A stretch of DNA of 64,000 nucleotides from SLRI01 sp942491185 (GCA_942491185.1 CALOAB010000012.1:62001-126000), one strand, 5' to 3'; positions 44,117 through 53,750 are shown, counted from the stretch's first letter. Numbers and translations: made by a program. Notes: generated by a model not told the origin, from the letters alone.

Positions 44117-47056
44117 TGACTCACTCGCACTGAGCAGTGCTGAGAAGAGTGCGGCGATGGTGGATGCCGCCGCTGGATCCTCGATCGGCAAGCCGAGATC
44201 GCCACCCGCTTGCGCCAGCGCAGCCGCCGTTTGCGGCCCGGCGACACCGTCCGGCACGCCTGCCGCATAGCCGAGCTCGCCGAGCAGCGATTGCGTCGCC
44301 GCGACCCGGTCCCGGCTGGAAACATCAGCCAGGAGCTCGCTCGCCGAGGCCACGGCATTCTCGTCGCCGGACATGCTCGCCAGCGCCAGATAGCGCGCGG
44401 CACGGCTCGCATCGGCCGCACCGACGTCGCCGCGCAAGTAGATGCGGCCGAGATCACGCTGCGCCCAGGGATTGCCGCCGGCGGCCGAGCGCTCGAGCCA
44501 CGTGATCGCTGCTGCCTGATCGGGCTGCACGACCTCGCCGCGCAGCAGGGCCTGGGCGTAGTTGCGCATCGACCAGATATTGCCGGCCTCGGCAGCGACC
44601 CGATGCCAGGACAAGGCCAGCGACGCATTCTCCAGCGCGCCACTCTCGTGCAGCTTGGCGATATCCCGCGCCGCATCGACATTGCCGCGCTCGACGGCGC
44701 GAAACAGGTAATCGAGGGCGATCTCGGGCTGGCTGCCCTGCCAGTCCGGATCGAGATAGAGATCCGCCAGATAGGCCGGTGCCCAGGCATCGCCGCTCTC
44801 GTCGGCCTGCGTCAGCCAGAAATGCGCGGCGTCGACATCGCGCTCGTCTGCCGGCAGGCTGAGATAGTACTGTCCGAGCGCCTTCTGCCCGGTCGCGACC
44901 CCGGCACCGGCGGCGGCACGCGCCCAGCGCAGCGATTCGTCCAGGTCTTGCGGGATCACATCGCCGGTGCGGTAGAGGCGCGCCAGATTCATCTGCGCCG
45001 GCAGCTCGCCCTGCTCCGCCGCCTCGGTCAGCAGCGCCAAGGCGCGATCGACGTCCACAGGCACGCCGTTGCCTTCGAGATGCAGGCGGGCAATCCGCGT
45101 GGTCGCATAGGAGTTGCCAAGAGCGGACGACCGTTGGAACCAGCGCAATGCCTCGGCATAGTCCTGCTCGACGCCCCAGCCGGCCGCGTAGAGCTGGCCG
45201 ATGCGCAGTGGTGCTGATGGATTGTCGAGCGCATCGCCCTGGCGAAACAGTTCCATCGCCTTCTCGAAGTCGACGGGCACACCCAAGCCCTTCATGTAGA
45301 GCGAGCCGAGCTGGGCGAACGCCGGTGGGTAGCCGCGTGCGACCCCCTCTTCCGCTCTGAGTAGGGACTGCTCGTAGTCGCCGGCAGCATCGTAGGCGCG
45401 CGCCAGATTGGTGATGAAGCGGTCGATCGCCGGGTAGGTGGCAACGGCTTGCTCACAGGCTTCCACCGCCGGCTCGGGATCGAGGCGGAGAATCTGCAGC
45501 TGGATTCCGTCCCAAACACGGTCCGGAGCATGACGGACGCCGGCGAGCAGATCGCAAGGATGGATCTCGCTCGACACGGCCACGCGGAACGGCTCCGCGT
45601 CTTCGTCGGCGCCGCGCGGCGCAACCTCGAGGTGCTCGGTGATGCCGACCGACTTGCTGTCGATCCGCGGCAGGTAGCTCAGCGCCCCCAAATCGTCGGT
45701 CGTCAGGAGATGCCCCGGGTTGATCGGTGTCCCGTCGGGACGAAAGAACGTGCCCGAGGTGGGCGCGCTCAGCACCTCGAAGGCCGGCACGCCCCGCGTG
45801 ACGGCACTGTCCTTGGGCAGCACGACGCCGATCGGCCCGACGCCGAGATAGGCCTCCAACGTGCCGTCCTCGGTGCTCGACGCCCGTGCCAGCGACGGCG
45901 CGTCGTCCTCATCATCGAGCTCGGCGATCCGCTGCCGGGCCGCTGTGGCGAACGACCCGTTGTCGTAGCGCTGCAGATACGCCTCGTAGTTGGCGATGGT
46001 GTCGCCTTGACTGAGCACGCGCCACAGCGCCTGGTCGATCAGCCGATCCGGGGCGGCCATGCCGAGCTTGCGCGTATCCTCGCGGCGCTCGTCGAGCGCC
46101 TCGCTGAGGCCCACGACGTTGGTCTGGACCACCGGGCGGATATAGAAGGCATTCTCCAGCGTGCTGGCCACCCACGGAATCTGAAACCCGTCGGTCGTCT
46201 CACGCACCGTCGCGCGCACCCGACGGAACATCATGTCGATCTCGAGGCCCGGCGTGTTCATGTGCTCGAGCAGCGCGTCCGTGTACGGGCTGTTGGCCGT
46301 CTCGCCGTCGAGCGCCACGTCGCCCGGACCGGTCGCGTAGCCGACGATCGTCTCCGAGCGCGTCGTTTGCAGCGGTGCCAGGCCGCCACTCGAGCGGACG
46401 ATGACGTCGGTGTTGGGCGCTGCCGCGGCGAACAGCTCGTCGACCTCGGCGAGCTTGTCCGTCAGCGATATGGTGTCGGCCATGTCGAGAAACGGGTTGT
46501 CGCGGCAGGCATCCAGGATGAGCACGTTGATGCGCGCCTGGCTCACCCCCATCAGTGCGGCGATCTCATTGGCATCGATGCCGTGGCTGGCGAGATCGAC
46601 CGCATGCTCGACCTGGGTGTCGGTCGGCAGGAGGAAATTGGCGCCGTGGCTCTGCACGCCATGGCCGGCATAGTAGAACACCGCATCGGTGCCCTCGGTC
46701 AGCCGCTTGGCAAAGGTGGCGAGCCCGGCCAGCATCTCCTCGTGATTGGCATCGATCAGCTCGATGGTCTCGAAGCCGGCCTGCCAGAGCAAGGCGGCCA
46801 TGTCGCGAGCATCGTTGATCGGGTTGTCGAGGGGCGGCAAGTGTGAATAGGCGCCATTGCCGATGACCAGCGCCACGCGATCGCCTGCATCGGCGAAAGC
46901 GGTGGTCGGAGCCGCCAGGACGCCAACCACAATGACGGCTGCCGTCGCTCCATGCCGCAATGCAGCGACGATTCGGGCACACGCTGACGCACCCCCGTCA
47001 CCTTGACGTTCGAGACAACGGCTGATGCGGCTCAGCGGCGATTCGACAAGTGACAT
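44069..47056 (-). CDS. Caspase-like (C14) protein with Sel1 repeats, exported
   Basis: 995 residues from ATG 47056 (AGGG upstream; an earlier start at 47242 is less likely). A signal or anchor at about 37-55 ends at AFA. The caspase p20 domain (57-290) has the dyad His132 (YYAGHGVQ) and Cys184 (LDACRDNPF). A helical unit near 395-420 matches the small protein at 42175. A beta-rich segment follows. Sel1/TPR-like repeats run from about 580 to 900 (FAQLGSLYMKGLGV, RIGQLYAAGWGV, TRIARLHLEGNGV). A peptidoglycan-binding-like piece (LLGELGYAAGVPDGVAGPQT) is near the C-terminus. It is probably periplasmic. Confidence 0.85.
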   Translation of the reverse strand: MSLVESPLSRISRCLERQGDGGASACARIVAALRHGATAAVIVVGVLAAPTTAFADAGDRVALVIGNGAYSHLPPLDNPINDARDMAALLWQAGFETIELIDANHEEMLAGLATFAKRLTEGTDAVFYYAGHGVQSHGANFLLPTDTQVEHAVDLASHGIDANEIAALMGVSQARINVLILDACRDNPFLDMADTISLTDKLAEVDELFAAAAPNTDVIVRSSGGLAPLQTTRSETIVGYATGPGDVALDGETANSPYTDALLEHMNTPGLEIDMMFRRVRATVRETTDGFQIPWVASTLENAFYIRPVVQTNVVGLSEALDERREDTRKLGMAAPDRLIDQALWRVLSQGDTIANYEAYLQRYDNGSFATAARQRIAELDDEDDAPSLARASSTEDGTLEAYLGVGPIGVVLPKDSAVTRGVPAFEVLSAPTSGTFFRPDGTPINPGHLLTTDDLGALSYLPRIDSKSVGITEHLEVAPRGADEDAEPFRVAVSSEIHPCDLLAGVRHAPDRVWDGIQLQILRLDPEPAVEACEQAVATYPAIDRFITNLARAYDAAGDYEQSLLRAEEGVARGYPPAFAQLGSLYMKGLGVPVDFEKAMELFRQGDALDNPSAPLRIGQLYAAGWGVEQDYAEALRWFQRSSALGNSYATTRIARLHLEGNGVPVDVDRALALLTEAAEQGELPAQMNLARLYRTGDVIPQDLDESLRWARAAAGAGVATGQKALGQYYLSLPADERDVDAAHFWLTQADESGDAWAPAYLADLYLDPDWQGSQPEIALDYLFRAVERGNVDAARDIAKLHESGALENASLALSWHRVAAEAGNIWSMRNYAQALLRGEVVQPDQAAAITWLERSAAGGNPWAQRDLGRIYLRGDVGAADASRAARYLALASMSGDENAVASASELLADVSSRDRVAATQSLLGELGYAAGVPDGVAGPQTAAALAQAGGDLGLPIEDPAAASTIAALFSALLSASESSAAALELDDEALGDE

Positions 47057-47118
47057 CCATGATTCCCTAATCGACAATCGCAGCCCTTCAAATAGCACCC
47101 GTGGCAAGCCGGGCGCAA

Positions 47119-47520
47119 TCATCCAGCCCGCGGATTGCCAGCGCCGAGCTTCGATCGGCCGAGCACACGCAACGCCAAGTTGCGCCCGCCGCGCAGCAGC
47201 GGATAGAGCGCCCGGGATCGCGAGCTGGATTGAAACAGCCAATGGTTGAAGCGGTTGAAGCTGTCGCTGCCCGTGCTCAACAAGGCGAGACGGCTGACCG
47301 CCTCGGCGCCGGCATGAACCTCGCCGCCGCTGAGCACGACCATGCCGTCATCGAGCGACAGCCCGAGCTCAGCGACACGCCGCACCTCCGGGCCACCCAG
47401 CCGTGCATCCACGAGCCGCACCTCGCCAACGGCCTGGCGCAAGCGCAGCAATCGCACGTAGCGGCGGCAGAAGGGACAGGCACCGTCATAGATGATCGTG
47501 AGCCCGGCTGCCTCCGTCAT
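47119..47520 (-). CDS. DCC (DUF393) thiol-oxidoreductase-like protein
   Basis: 133 residues. IIYDGACPFCRRYVRLL is the DCC family motif (DGxCxxC, thioredoxin-like), followed by VDARLGG and HAGAEAVSRLAL. The family is thought to be redox active and often stands next to HTTM-type membrane proteins, as it does here. ATGA overlap with the preceding gene shows co-translation. Confidence 0.85.
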   Translation of the reverse strand: MTEAAGLTIIYDGACPFCRRYVRLLRLRQAVGEVRLVDARLGGPEVRRVAELGLSLDDGMVVLSGGEVHAGAEAVSRLALLSTGSDSFNRFNHWLFQSSSRSRALYPLLRGGRNLALRVLGRSKLGAGNPRAG

Positions 47521-48530
47521 CGGCGATCAGCCCATCTCGACCTGTCGAGCCGCCGCACCAGCCCGCCGAGCAGCGGCAGCGCCGCCGCCGCCCGCCACGG
47601 ATCGGCGAGCCCGAGGGCGAAGGGCGACATGACGAGAAACAGGCCATTGATCAGCACATGCTCGGGAAAGGTGATGTCCAGGAACAAGAAAGTGCCCATG
47701 TGAAAGAGGATCAAGAGGACGCCCCAGGCACGATGCAGCCGCGGGCGGCAGAGGATCACCAACGCCACCAGCTCGACATAGTAGACGGTGAGATAGAGCG
47801 GCCAGCCGAGCCAGGGAAGGTCGATGATCACGGCAGCCCAAAGAGGCTCGGAGCCGGTCTCGAGGCTGCGCCAGGCGAGCGTCACGGCCATGGCCTGCGG
47901 CGCGAAGCCGCTGACATCGTCCGTGAACAAGGCGGCAGTCGCTGATGCGACCTTGTGCGCGCCGGAGAGCGTGTAGAACAGCAGCATGATCGCCGGTGCC
48001 GCCGCGAAGCCCAAGAGAAAGCGCATCCGACCGCGCCGCGTCGCCCGCAGGCTGGCGAGGCTCGCCGAAGGCAGGAACCAGAGCGCCACGGACAGCCAAA
48101 ACCAGCTGTAGAACCCGTGAATCAGGTAGCCGGAGGAGTTCTGCAGCCCGAGATACTGAAGGAAGGCCAGGCTCACCAGCATGCGGACCCAGAGCCATCG
48201 CCAGAGCACCAGGCCGAGCAGCCCGGCAATGATCGCCAGATGCGCCATCAAGGCACCGCCGAGCTCGAGGCCCGTGAGCTCGAGCCACTTGATCGGCCAG
48301 AGCGCATCGAGCTCCGGCGAAGCCCGGCCGAGCCCCGCCATCTCGCCCGCCCGGCGGTAGAGCATGAAGAGGCTGATGGCGTAGTAGGCCTGAACGATCA
48401 GCGCCGCCTGCTCGAACATCCGGCCATGCAGCGACCAGCGCGGCGCGCTGCACTCCTGTCCCCTCAGTCTCCGCCAGATCCATCGGGCGAGCCGTGCGAC
48501 GGGCGATCGATCCGGCCGGCGATCACTCAT
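47517..48530 (-). CDS. HTTM-like multi-pass membrane protein
   Basis: 337 residues from ATG 48530, which overlaps the previous gene (ATGA). Several hydrophobic spans are separated by short loops. AYYAISLFMLYRRAGEMAGLG, LQNSSGYLIHGFYSWFWLSVALWF, LFYTLSGAHKVAS and LILFHMGTFLFLDITFPEHVLINGL resemble the HTTM (vitamin K-dependent gamma-carboxylase-like) membrane domain. The DCC partner next to it strengthens that call. No carboxylase activity should be assumed. Confidence 0.7.
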   Translation of the reverse strand: MSDRRPDRSPVARLARWIWRRLRGQECSAPRWSLHGRMFEQAALIVQAYYAISLFMLYRRAGEMAGLGRASPELDALWPIKWLELTGLELGGALMAHLAIIAGLLGLVLWRWLWVRMLVSLAFLQYLGLQNSSGYLIHGFYSWFWLSVALWFLPSASLASLRATRRGRMRFLLGFAAAPAIMLLFYTLSGAHKVASATAALFTDDVSGFAPQAMAVTLAWRSLETGSEPLWAAVIIDLPWLGWPLYLTVYYVELVALVILCRPRLHRAWGVLLILFHMGTFLFLDITFPEHVLINGLFLVMSPFALGLADPWRAAAALPLLGGLVRRLDRSRWADRR

Positions 48531-49015
48531 GCGCCGCGGCGGGCAACGAAACGGCCGACCACCTCGTAGCGCTCGAACGCGCCCGTGCGCCATCGATCGA
48601 GCGGACGGTAAGCGACCCTCGCAATCGCGTATTCCACCTGCGCGTGCTCGCGCACCAGCTGCTCCTCGAACACCGCTCGCACGGCTGCGACATCCTCTGG
48701 TGCCCACAACAGCGCGCGGCCCAGCCCCTTGGTCGCCTTCGAGACCGTCGACGAGCGGCGCCGCGCAGCCTCGAAATACTCAGGAAGATCGAAGAAGTTT
48801 CTCGGCTCGTCGAACGCCGTGTCATCGATGCGCACGATATAGAGCTCGAACGTCGAGCGCTCGGCCGGCACGTCGGAGAACAACGACCAGCTGAAGAACG
48901 GGAAGTACTCGCCGCGCGGCGCGAAGAGATTGCCGGCCACGGCAACCACCGAGTAGCCGATGAGCGCAGCCGCAATGCCGAGCTTGAGCCGATGCAACTT
49001 CTTGACTTCCGACAT
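48527..49015 (-). CDS. Membrane-anchored protein of unknown function, partner of the HTTM/DCC pair
   Basis: 162 residues. One N-terminal membrane span (KLGIAAALIGYSVVAVAGNLF, about 11-31), then RGEYFPFFSWSLFSDVP, a motif I associate with short proteins encoded beside HTTM/DCC genes, and a soluble C-terminal half rich in charged residues. It is first of three genes joined by ATGA overlaps, so all three probably act together in the inner membrane. Confidence 0.65.
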   Translation of the reverse strand: MSEVKKLHRLKLGIAAALIGYSVVAVAGNLFAPRGEYFPFFSWSLFSDVPAERSTFELYIVRIDDTAFDEPRNFFDLPEYFEAARRRSSTVSKATKGLGRALLWAPEDVAAVRAVFEEQLVREHAQVEYAIARVAYRPLDRWRTGAFERYEVVGRFVARRGA

Positions 49016-49208
49016 GGCGGGCCCGTGGTGAAATTGGCCTGGCCAGGTGCCGCGATATCATCCCTCGGCCGACATTCCGGCTCGGGCTCACCCTTTCCCG
49101 CGACACGCAGCGCTCGACCATGGCTCCGAGCCTCGGAGCATAGCCAAAGGTGGAGCGGTTGTCCTGCCCGTGGCAATCAAGACCGCGCGGTGATAGACGC
49201 AGCTGAAC

Positions 49209-49532
49209 GTGCTACGAGCACATGATCTAGCGAAGGACCGGCGACCAGCGTTGCAGGACAACCTCACCCCGCCAACGAGAGCGCCGCTCGCCGTGCTGCC
49301 GAACGGCGAGGCCATTCGCGCCGATCGGGTGACGGCCGTGCGGGTGATCGAGGAAGCGCGACTTGTCGGTGGCGAGCGTCAGCGGTTCCTGGTCCAGCTG
49401 GAGCTGGCCGATGGCCAGCCCTGGACGATCGCCAATGACCTGACCAAGCGCGATGCCGCCGCCATTGCCCGGCAGGCGGCCCGGGCGGTCAACGAGGCGC
49501 TGGTAAACGGCCATGACAAGCCGCTGGCTTGA
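49209..49532 (+). CDS. Small protein of unknown function
   Basis: 107 residues from a GTG at 49209; a TTG at 49251 with GAAGGA upstream is an alternative giving about 93. It is soluble, with ADRVTAVRVIEEARLVGGERQRFLVQLELADGQPW (beta) followed by a long helix. It has no known domain, but the codon pattern is that of a real gene. It runs into the next gene with a 4-base overlap (TTGA). 193 bases ahead of it (49016-49208) hold nothing I can name. Confidence 0.5.
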   Translation: MLRAHDLAKDRRPALQDNLTPPTRAPLAVLPNGEAIRADRVTAVRVIEEARLVGGERQRFLVQLELADGQPWTIANDLTKRDAAAIARQAARAVNEALVNGHDKPLA

Positions 49533-49984
49533 GCGCGCCCGGCGCTGGCGGCAGGCCGGGCGCGGCTCCGGCCACGGAGTCGGCCGGCAACAGCACAGTC
49601 CCGGTAGAAGCGCCGCCGGCGACCACGGAGCCCGCCGGGTTCATCGCCGTCATCGTCGACGGCTTCGGCTCGGACGAGATCGCGCAGATCCTCGATACGG
49701 TCGAGCGGACCAGCGCTGCCGCCGGCCTGCGCCCCGTCGTCATCACCCATGGCTGCGACCTCGCGATCTATCGCCGCCGCGGCCTGCCGGTCGAGGTGCT
49801 GGCCGATCCGCCCCGCCAGCCGGCGTCGATGCGCAACCTGCCCTGGCAGCAGCTGCGCCAGGCTCAGCTGCGCGCCGTCGTCCGCCTCTGGCAGCCGGTC
49901 GCTGCCGCCAGCTTCGCCAGACCCGCCAATCCCGAGCTGCTGGCCAGCCTGCGCCGCGCCATCAGCCAGCCGGACACTGCTTGA
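49529..49984 (+). CDS. Protein of unknown function next to glycosyltransferases
   Basis: 151 residues from TTG 49529, overlapping the previous stop. The first 35 residues are Ala/Pro/Thr-rich and look disordered. Then FIAVIVDGFGSDEIAQILDTVERTSAAAGLRPVVITHGCDLAIYRRRGLPVEVL has the alternation of a Rossmann-like half, as in the N-terminal part of a glycosyltransferase. An ATG at 49513 in another frame (MTSRWLERARRW) could be the true start if a base is lost near 49600. It is convergent with the next gene (17 bases apart). Confidence 0.5.
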   Translation: MSAPGAGGRPGAAPATESAGNSTVPVEAPPATTEPAGFIAVIVDGFGSDEIAQILDTVERTSAAAGLRPVVITHGCDLAIYRRRGLPVEVLADPPRQPASMRNLPWQQLRQAQLRAVVRLWQPVAAASFARPANPELLASLRRAISQPDTA

Positions 49985-50001
49985 GCCTCGACGCGCAACA
50001 T

Positions 50002-51718
50002 TCACCACCGCGCCTGCAGCGACGGGATCCGCGGGCCATCGCCCGACGCATTGAGCGAGAGCGCCAGCATGGCGAGGAACGACGCCGCCTGCTGCGCGCC
50101 GGTGCCGGTCGTCAGCAGCGCCATGCGCTCACGCATCGCTGCCCGGCGCTGCGGATCGCCCATCGCCTGGAGCGCCCAGCTCAGCCGGGGCAGATCGCCG
50201 GCCCGCGCCATGAGACCGATGCCTTGCCGATCGGCATGGAGTGCCCGCGCTTCCTGCTCGTCCATCATCGGGTTCTGGTTGGGCACGAAGATCGCCGGCA
50301 CGCCGTAAGCGGTGAGCTCGTGAAAGCTGTTGTAGCCCACGGCACTGACCGCGAAGTCGAAGCCCCGGACCAGTCGCGCGAGCGGAAAGCCGTGCAGGGC
50401 GCGGAAACGATGCCCGTCGAGCCCGGAGTCGTCCGGCTCGCCGGCGCTGATCGGCCAGCGCACCAGACGGACATGACAGTCGCGCAGGCGGGCGCAATGC
50501 TCGAGAACCGTCCGCCGCACCTCGAGCATGTCGAAATTGTTGCCGGAGCCGAGCTGAACCAGCACCGCCGTGGCATCCGGCGGGATCGCCAATGCCGCCC
50601 GCGCCGCCTCGCGCGAGAGCAGCTCGGTGGGATCGAGCAGGGTGATGGGCGGTAGCAACAGCGCGTCGCCCCGGTCCTTGGTCAACCCGACATCCATGGT
50701 CGTGGCGAGCTCACCGGGCTCGGCGATCACGTCGAACATGTCGCTCCGCTCGATCGCCAGCCAGCCGGCGTCGGCACGCCACATCCCGCGCCGGATCCAG
50801 ACGAACGGCCGGTCGCGGAAATGCTGTCGCGCATCGCGCAGGGCTTGATAGGGGTGATTGCCGTCGAAGACGATGACGCGCGGGTCGAGGAACGCCACGG
50901 TATCGACCAGCCGCTGCGCGAAGTCCGGCGTCCACCGACGCTCCTCGGCGACCCCGCTCGCCGATGGACCAGGCGCATAAGTCCAGCCCATGCCGAAGCG
51001 CTCGACCAGATGCACCGCCTGCGACATGCTGAAGAACACGGGCTCGACGGCGGTCGGCAGGCGACGCGCGATCGCGAGCTGCCGCGTCAGATGGCCGATG
51101 CCGACGCCGTTGGGCGAGACCATCAGCACCCGCGCCTTGGCCTGCTCGATGGCGCGCACCCTGAGCTGCGGTGCGGCAGGCTCTGGCGGCGGCTGCACGG
51201 CTGCCAGGACGCTGCTGCCGTCCGCGTCGATTGCCGCTTGGCGGCAACGAGCCACCCGGGATGGTGCCGGGCGCCTGCAGCTGGAGGGAGGCCAGCACGG
51301 CGTCGTCCGTCGCCAATAGCTCGGGCTGCTGCGGGGAGAACCAGCTCAGCCGCTCGAGGACGGCGGCAAGATCGATCCGCTCGTCGAGCGGCTGCTCGAC
51401 CCGCAGGAAGCAGCGCGTTGCTGCGATGCGGGTGATCCGATCCGGATCGGCCAGCAGGGGCGACAGGTGGTAGACCAGCAGGATATCGGCATCCACCGGC
51501 CCGGGCACAGCCAGCCAGCGCACGCGGCCATCCCGCAAGAGCTCGGCCAGCGCTCGCGGCAGGAAACGGCGCTGGTCGGCGAGCGGCCCCAGGACGCTCA
51601 ACAGGCCGACGCTGCTGCCTTGCTCGAGCATGGCCTCGAGCAAGCCGGCAAAGGCACCACAGTCGGTCTCGGACAAGCGGGGGTCGACCATGATGAGGAA
51701 ATCGAAGTGCTGCCTCAT
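50002..51718 (-). CDS. Glycosyltransferase-like protein (GT-B fold, MurG/UGT-like half), frame broken
   Basis: From ATG 51718 the first frame gives about 155 residues (FDFLIMVDPRLSETDCGAFA to LQLQAPGTIPGG). At about 51250 the match moves to another frame, which runs to 50002: VLMVSPNGVGIGHLTRQLAIARRL, VIVFDGNHPYQALRDA, AVLVQLGSGNN, FDFAVSAVGYNSFHELTAYGVPAIFVPN. The last two are the nucleotide-sugar half of GT-B enzymes. Skipping one base joins the parts into about 571 residues. It might instead be two genes, but no ribosome site precedes 51255. It is divergent from a GT4 enzyme. Confidence 0.65.
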
Positions 51719-51794
51719 AGGATATCGTTGACACGCTCGCGGCTGCTGGGGCAACCAGCTTCTTGCCACTCTTGAAACTGTCCCATCTTGGACC

Positions 51795-52946
51795 TTGTCC
51801 CATTGGCAGCTCGTGCGCCTCTTCAGCTATCCTGATTATCGCCACGCCAATCCTTACCAGCAGCTGCTCTATCGCGGCCTGAGCAACCGCTACACGACCC
51901 ATTACATCGACTGGCGGGGCGCGCTCGCTGCGGCGCAAGCGGCCGCCGAGCCCTCGATCTTCCATCTGCATTGGGAAGACGCCATCTACCGCATGCAGCC
52001 CGACGAGGCTGCGGCAACGGCGGAGGCGCAGGCGTTCCTCGTGGCGCTCGAGACCGCCAAGGCGGCAGGCATGCCCTTCCTTTGGACCGTGCACAACGAG
52101 CAGCCGCATGACGGACGCTATGCGGCGCTGCACGGCCAGCTCGCAGACGCCCTGAGCGTGCTGGCGGACTGGGTCATCGTGCACCACCCGAGCGCCGCCG
52201 AAGCGGTGGCGAAGCGCTACAACCTGCCCGCCGAGCGGCTGGCGATCGTGCCGCATGGGCATTACCGCGACATTCACTCGCCACTTGCGGGCGACCGAGA
52301 CGCCCGCCGCCAGGCCGCCGGCTACGGGTCCGACGACACGGTCCTGTTGTTCTTCGGCAGGCTGGACGCGTACAAGGGTGGCGCCGAGCTGCTGGCGGCG
52401 TTCGCTGCACTCGATGCGCCGAACCTGCACCTCGTCATCGCCGGCAAGCAGGTCGTGCCCGTCGCACCGATCCTCGACGAGCTGCCGCCCACCACCCGCG
52501 CCCGGATCACCGTCCACGAGGGCTTTGTGGCCGATGCCGAGATCCCAGCCTTGTTCGAGCGCGCCGACTTCGTCGTCGCACCCTACCGTGAGATCTCGAC
52601 CTCGGGCACCGTGATGCTGGCGCTGTCGCTGGGTCGTCCGGTGATCGTCCCGGCACTGCCCGGCATCCTCGAATGGGTGCGCGGGGGTGAGAACGGCCTT
52701 GTGTTTTCGGTGTCGCCGGATGCGGACCAGAAGGCGCGAGTGGCGGCGTTGCAGGTCACGCTGCGTGAGGCCCTCGACCTGCCGGCGGCGGCACGTGCGG
52801 CCATGGCGGCACGAGCAACGGCAACGGCTCTCCGCCACGACTGGCAGCACTCGAGCAACCTGCTCGCCGGGCTCTACGCGGAGACGCTGCTCGCCAGGGG
52901 TGCTCCACGGGTCGGCCTCGGTGACGCCTGGTTCTCCCTCGACTGA
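51795..52946 (+). CDS. Family 4-like glycosyltransferase
   Basis: 383 residues from TTG 51795. The N-terminal half has PSIFHLHWEDAIYRM and PFLWTVHNEQPHD, and PHGHYRDIH begins the second half. The GT-B C-terminal half has LLFFGRLDAYKGGAELLAAFA, FVADAEIPALFERADFVVAPYREISTSGTVMLALSLGRPVI, with Glu in REIS as the usual EX7E start. It probably builds an extracellular or capsular glycan. The neighbour at 50002 is a second transferase. Confidence 0.85.
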   Translation: MSHWQLVRLFSYPDYRHANPYQQLLYRGLSNRYTTHYIDWRGALAAAQAAAEPSIFHLHWEDAIYRMQPDEAAATAEAQAFLVALETAKAAGMPFLWTVHNEQPHDGRYAALHGQLADALSVLADWVIVHHPSAAEAVAKRYNLPAERLAIVPHGHYRDIHSPLAGDRDARRQAAGYGSDDTVLLFFGRLDAYKGGAELLAAFAALDAPNLHLVIAGKQVVPVAPILDELPPTTRARITVHEGFVADAEIPALFERADFVVAPYREISTSGTVMLALSLGRPVIVPALPGILEWVRGGENGLVFSVSPDADQKARVAALQVTLREALDLPAAARAAMAARATATALRHDWQHSSNLLAGLYAETLLARGAPRVGLGDAWFSLD

Positions 52947-52965
52947 TCAGAGGCGCGGCTAGGCA

Positions 52966-53665
52966 CTACTCGGCTGCATCATGCAGCTTCGGCAGGCTGG
53001 CGATCAGATCGCTGAAGCGTTCGCCCTGCACGATGACACGCGCCTTGAGCAGTGCTTCCGCCCCATTGGCGTCACCGCTACCGATCGCAGCGACGATGGC
53101 CTCATGCTGGCCAATGACGCCGTCATCCGGTTGCGAACCCTCAGTTGCAGGCGACGATAGGGACGCAGCCGGCGCGACAGGCGGCGCGCTTCCTCCGCGA
53201 GAAAGCCATTGCCGCTACTCTCCTGAATCAGCTGATGAAAAAGCTCATTCTCGTAGTAGTAGGCATCCGGGTCACCGGCACTGGCGGCGCCAGCGCAAGC
53301 ATTGCCGGCAGCGCCGAGCCGCTCGTGGCTGCCGCCTGCCGATCGGCGCGCCGCGAGGCGACCGCACATCCCTTCGAGTTCTTCCATCACCTCGAACATC
53401 TCGACCAGCCGCTCCGGGCCGAGCTTGGCGACGATGGCGTCCCGTCGCAGCCAGAGATCGAGCAGCCCTTCGGCCGCCAGCTCATGAAGTGCCTCACGGA
53501 TCGGCGTCCGCGAGACGCCGAAGCGCTGGGCGAGCTTGACCTCGTCCAGCCGCTGACCAGGCAAGAAGCGCCCGGTGACGATGACTTGCTCCAGCGCTTC
53601 GCGAACTGATCAGCGCTGCGCTCCTTGGATCGCGAAGGAGCAGGAGATCGCAAAGGGCCGGACAT
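52966..53665 (-). CDS. matR: GntR/FCD-family regulator, probable malonate repressor MatR, frame broken twice
   Basis: Three frames together make a normal FCD-type GntR protein of about 233 residues. From ATG 53665 it reads MSGPLRSPAPSRSKERSADQ. A lost G near 53606 (CAGTTCG for CAGGTTCG) leads to VREALEQVIVTGRFLPGQRLDEVKLAQRFGVSRTPIREALHELAAEGLL. A second lost base near 53125 leads to DGVIGQHEAIVAAIGSGDANGAEALL and a stop at 52966. The span is 3n+1, as two lost bases predict. It is divergent from TRAP genes next to matB, the arrangement of rhizobial MatR, which represses malonate uptake and activation. Confidence 0.75.
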
Positions 53666-53666
53666 C

Positions 53667-53703
53667 TCTTGTAATCAAAGACGTTGATTTTGGATGCGAT
53701 CAA
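53667..53703. promoter_or_regulatory. Candidate MatR operator
   Basis: The gap between matR and the TRAP genes holds TCTTGTA (53667-53673), which equals one half of the MatR site as I recall it from Rhizobium (TCTTGTA/TACACGA). Overlapping it is AATCAA-5-TTGATT (53673-53689), with a further ATCAA about ten bases on. The second half-site of the published palindrome is not present, so the exact site is uncertain. Confidence 0.45.
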
Positions 53704-53750
53704 TGGTTGCTACCATTTCAACTTTAGAAGACCAACAGGGAGTGCCGAGC

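Noticed and set aside
42175..47056. A caspase-based anti-phage defence system
   Set aside because: The caspase protein has a signal or anchor and a peptidoglycan-binding-like end, which places it outside the cytoplasm, and no gasdermin, sensor or nuclease gene stands with it.
53667..53703. A complete MatR palindrome
   Set aside because: Only one half-site (TCTTGTA) is present. The matching second half is absent, so only a candidate site is reported.
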